A DNA stretch of 64,000 nucleotides from contig CANSAF010000001.1 in NCBI GenBank assembly GCA_947644645.1, positions 1 to 64,000 on the forward strand. Direction: 5' to 3'. The translations under genes were made by a program, and so were the position numbers. Below, piece by piece: positions 62,352 through 64,000 of the stretch. Under the pieces are notes generated by a model. The model was not told the origin of the DNA, did not search any database, and saw only the letters and a list, made by a program, of their open reading frames with translations. This stretch comes from an uncultured Sporosarcina sp. Its GTDB lineage: Bacteria > Bacillota > Bacilli > Bacillales_A > Planococcaceae. Positions within the stretch are counted from its first letter, which is position 1; each line of letters begins with the position of its first letter.

Positions 62352-63196
62352 GGTATTTATACGGAAAGGATACACCTTTTGAAAAAAGAGCCTTGCATGA
62401 AGTCAATGCGATGATTCAATCGGGTTCTTATACGGCAATTGTGGGTCATACAGGTTCGGGGAAGTCAACGTTACTGATGCATTTGAATGGTCTTTTAAAG
62501 CCTTCTGAGGGCGTCGTAAGCGTGGGAGAACTCGATATAGACCGGAAAACAAAAGCGAAAAAATTAAAGGAAACTAGACGTCGAGTGGGCATTGTATTTC
62601 AATTTCCAGAGCATCAGTTGTTTGAAGAGACGGTGTTGAAAGATATCATGTTTGGTCCTTTAAATTATGGCGTGCCAGAAGATGAAGCTGAAAAAAGAGC
62701 TTATGAACTTTTGGAATTACTAGGTTTGCCTAAAGACGTTGCCGATCAATCACCTTTTGAGCTATCAGGTGGTCAAATGCGACGTGTAGCGATTGCAGGA
62801 GTACTTGCTTTTAACCCTTCTATATTGGTATTAGACGAGCCGACTGCAGGGCTAGATCCGCGTGGGCGACATGAAATTATGGAGTTATTTCATACTTTAC
62901 ATAAGAAAGAAAATCTCACGACGATTCTTGTGACACATAGTATGGAAGATGCCGCTAAGTATGCTGACCAAGTGATCGTCATGCATGGTGGAACGGCTGT
63001 AATGAGTGGCTCGCCTGAAGAAGTATTTGCAGATGAAAAGAAGTTACAAGCGTACCGATTAGGTGTACCAAGGACGGTTAAATTTCAAAGAGATATCGAA
63101 AAGTTAATCGGCCGAAGCTTAGAAGGAATTGCTTTAACAGAAGAAGCGTTGGCAAAAATGATTGTTACGGCTGCAAAGGGGGATTTGTCATGTTAG
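62327..63196 (+). CDS. ecfA2: ECF transporter ATPase EcfA2
   Basis: Second ATPase of the module, 289 residues. Walker A GHTGSGKST, Q-loop VFQFPEHQLFEETV (typical of EcfA2), signature LSGGQMRRVAIAGVL, Walker B ILVLDEPTAGLD and the VTHSMEDA switch are present. A C-terminal extension of about 40 residues is usual for EcfA2. It overlaps ecfT by seven bases. Confidence 0.95.
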   Translation: MDISLQQVGYLYGKDTPFEKRALHEVNAMIQSGSYTAIVGHTGSGKSTLLMHLNGLLKPSEGVVSVGELDIDRKTKAKKLKETRRRVGIVFQFPEHQLFEETVLKDIMFGPLNYGVPEDEAEKRAYELLELLGLPKDVADQSPFELSGGQMRRVAIAGVLAFNPSILVLDEPTAGLDPRGRHEIMELFHTLHKKENLTTILVTHSMEDAAKYADQVIVMHGGTAVMSGSPEEVFADEKKLQAYRLGVPRTVKFQRDIEKLIGRSLEGIALTEEALAKMIVTAAKGDLSC

Positions 63197-63987
63197 AAAA
63201 GATGATTTTCGGGCGTTTTATACCGGGACAATCTTTTGTGCATCGACTAGATCCGCGGTCAAAATTGCTTTTTGTATTACTCTTTGTTTTCGCTGTTTTT
63301 TTGGCGAATAATGTTGCGACATATGCATTATTACTTAGTTTTACACTGCTCGTTATTATGGCTTCGCGCATTCGGCTCTACTTTCTTTTAAATGGTTTAA
63401 AGCCTATTTTATTTTTAATCATATTCACTTTTTTCATGCATCTATTTTTCACGAGAGAAGGCGTTTTACTCGTCGATTGGAAAATGATTAAAGTTTATGA
63501 AGAAGGTTTGCGCCAAGGGATTTTCATTTCATTGCGCTTTCTTGTACTCGTTCTCATTACATCGATTTTAACATTGACGACATCGCCAATTTCAATTACT
63601 GATGGAATGGAAGATTTACTCGGTCCTTTTAAACGTTTTAAATTACCTGTTCACGAACTAGCGTTAATGATGTCTATTTCACTGCGATTTATTCCAACGT
63701 TAATGGACGAAACGGATAAAATATTAAAAGCACAACTTGCCCGGGGCTCTGATATTAGCTCGGGAACATTAAAAGAACGCGTTCGAGCAGTGATTCCTTT
63801 GCTTGTACCTCTTTTTGTCAGTGCTTTTAAACGAGCAGAAGATTTGGCAGTTGCGATGGAAGTTCGTGGTTATAGAGGCGGCGAAGGACGTACGAGATAT
63901 CGTCAATTGAAATGGGATTTTCGCGATACCATTGCGATGATTTTACTCGTTGTGCTAGTCGGTTCTCTTTATTTTTTAAGAGGCTAG
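63190..63987 (+). CDS. ecfT: ECF transporter transmembrane coupling protein EcfT
   Basis: Links the ATPases to S-components in the membrane; 265 residues with about five to six hydrophobic segments. The two coupling-helix motifs are LKAQLARGSD and AMEVRGYRGG, matching the A-R-G-type signatures that sit in the ATPase grooves. The RLDPRSKLLFVL start is typical. A GGAGGCG at 63988-63995 is the SD of a gene beyond the window, probably truA by B. subtilis order (inference). Confidence 0.95.
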   Translation: MLEKMIFGRFIPGQSFVHRLDPRSKLLFVLLFVFAVFLANNVATYALLLSFTLLVIMASRIRLYFLLNGLKPILFLIIFTFFMHLFFTREGVLLVDWKMIKVYEEGLRQGIFISLRFLVLVLITSILTLTTSPISITDGMEDLLGPFKRFKLPVHELALMMSISLRFIPTLMDETDKILKAQLARGSDISSGTLKERVRAVIPLLVPLFVSAFKRAEDLAVAMEVRGYRGGEGRTRYRQLKWDFRDTIAMILLVVLVGSLYFLRG

Positions 63988-64000
63988 GAGGCGTAAGGAA

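Overview
The window looks like the chromosome of a low-GC, endospore-forming Firmicute of the order Bacillales, most likely Planococcaceae (Sporosarcina/Lysinibacillus-like); the family is an inference from protein similarity, not from rRNA. The evidence is the Bacillus-type order ctsR-mcsA-mcsB-clpC-radA-yacL-ispD-ispF-gltX-cysE-cysS-mrnC-rlmB-rae1-sigH-rpmG-secE-nusG, followed by rplKAJL-rpoBC, the str, S10, spc and alpha ribosomal operons and the ECF transporter genes, plus a CotD-like spore coat gene. Ribosome binding sites are strong and TTG/GTG starts are common; I trimmed many starts to the codon that follows the Shine-Dalgarno (SD) sequence and matches the family N-terminus.

Positions 1-12,800 are a variable, stress-oriented region: thiE; an FN3-repeat protein of unknown function; a quinone/electrophile detoxification pair (mhqD-like hydrolase and wrbA-like flavoprotein) behind an MhqR-like palindrome; then on the minus strand the foldase prsA, a two-component system and the surface protease htrA. 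The prsA and htrA promoter regions share a 20-bp element. After these come an aldehyde dehydrogenase with its DUF779 partner, a DCC thiol-disulfide oxidoreductase, two small unknown proteins, a Yip1-family membrane protein behind a perfect sigma-W-type promoter, and cotD.

Positions 12,740-29,200 are the CtsR heat-shock operon (with promoter and CtsR heptad repeat) running into DNA repair, isoprenoid, aminoacyl-tRNA and cysteine genes (cysE-cysS behind a cysteine T-box), RNA-processing genes, sigH and the rpmG-secE-nusG group. disA, which lies between radA and yacL in Bacillus subtilis, is absent.

Positions 29,200-61,250 are the transcription/translation core: L11/L1, the L10 leader with rplJL, rpoBC, rpsL-rpsG-fusA-tuf, an antiporter-family gene inserted before the S10 operon, S10-spc-alpha genes and rplQ. 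Between adk and infA, where map (methionine aminopeptidase) normally sits, there is only a decayed map remnant with stops and frame changes. Positions 61,250-63,987 hold an attenuator-like leader and ecfA1-ecfA2-ecfT. No rRNA, tRNA, CRISPR array, insertion sequence or prophage was seen.
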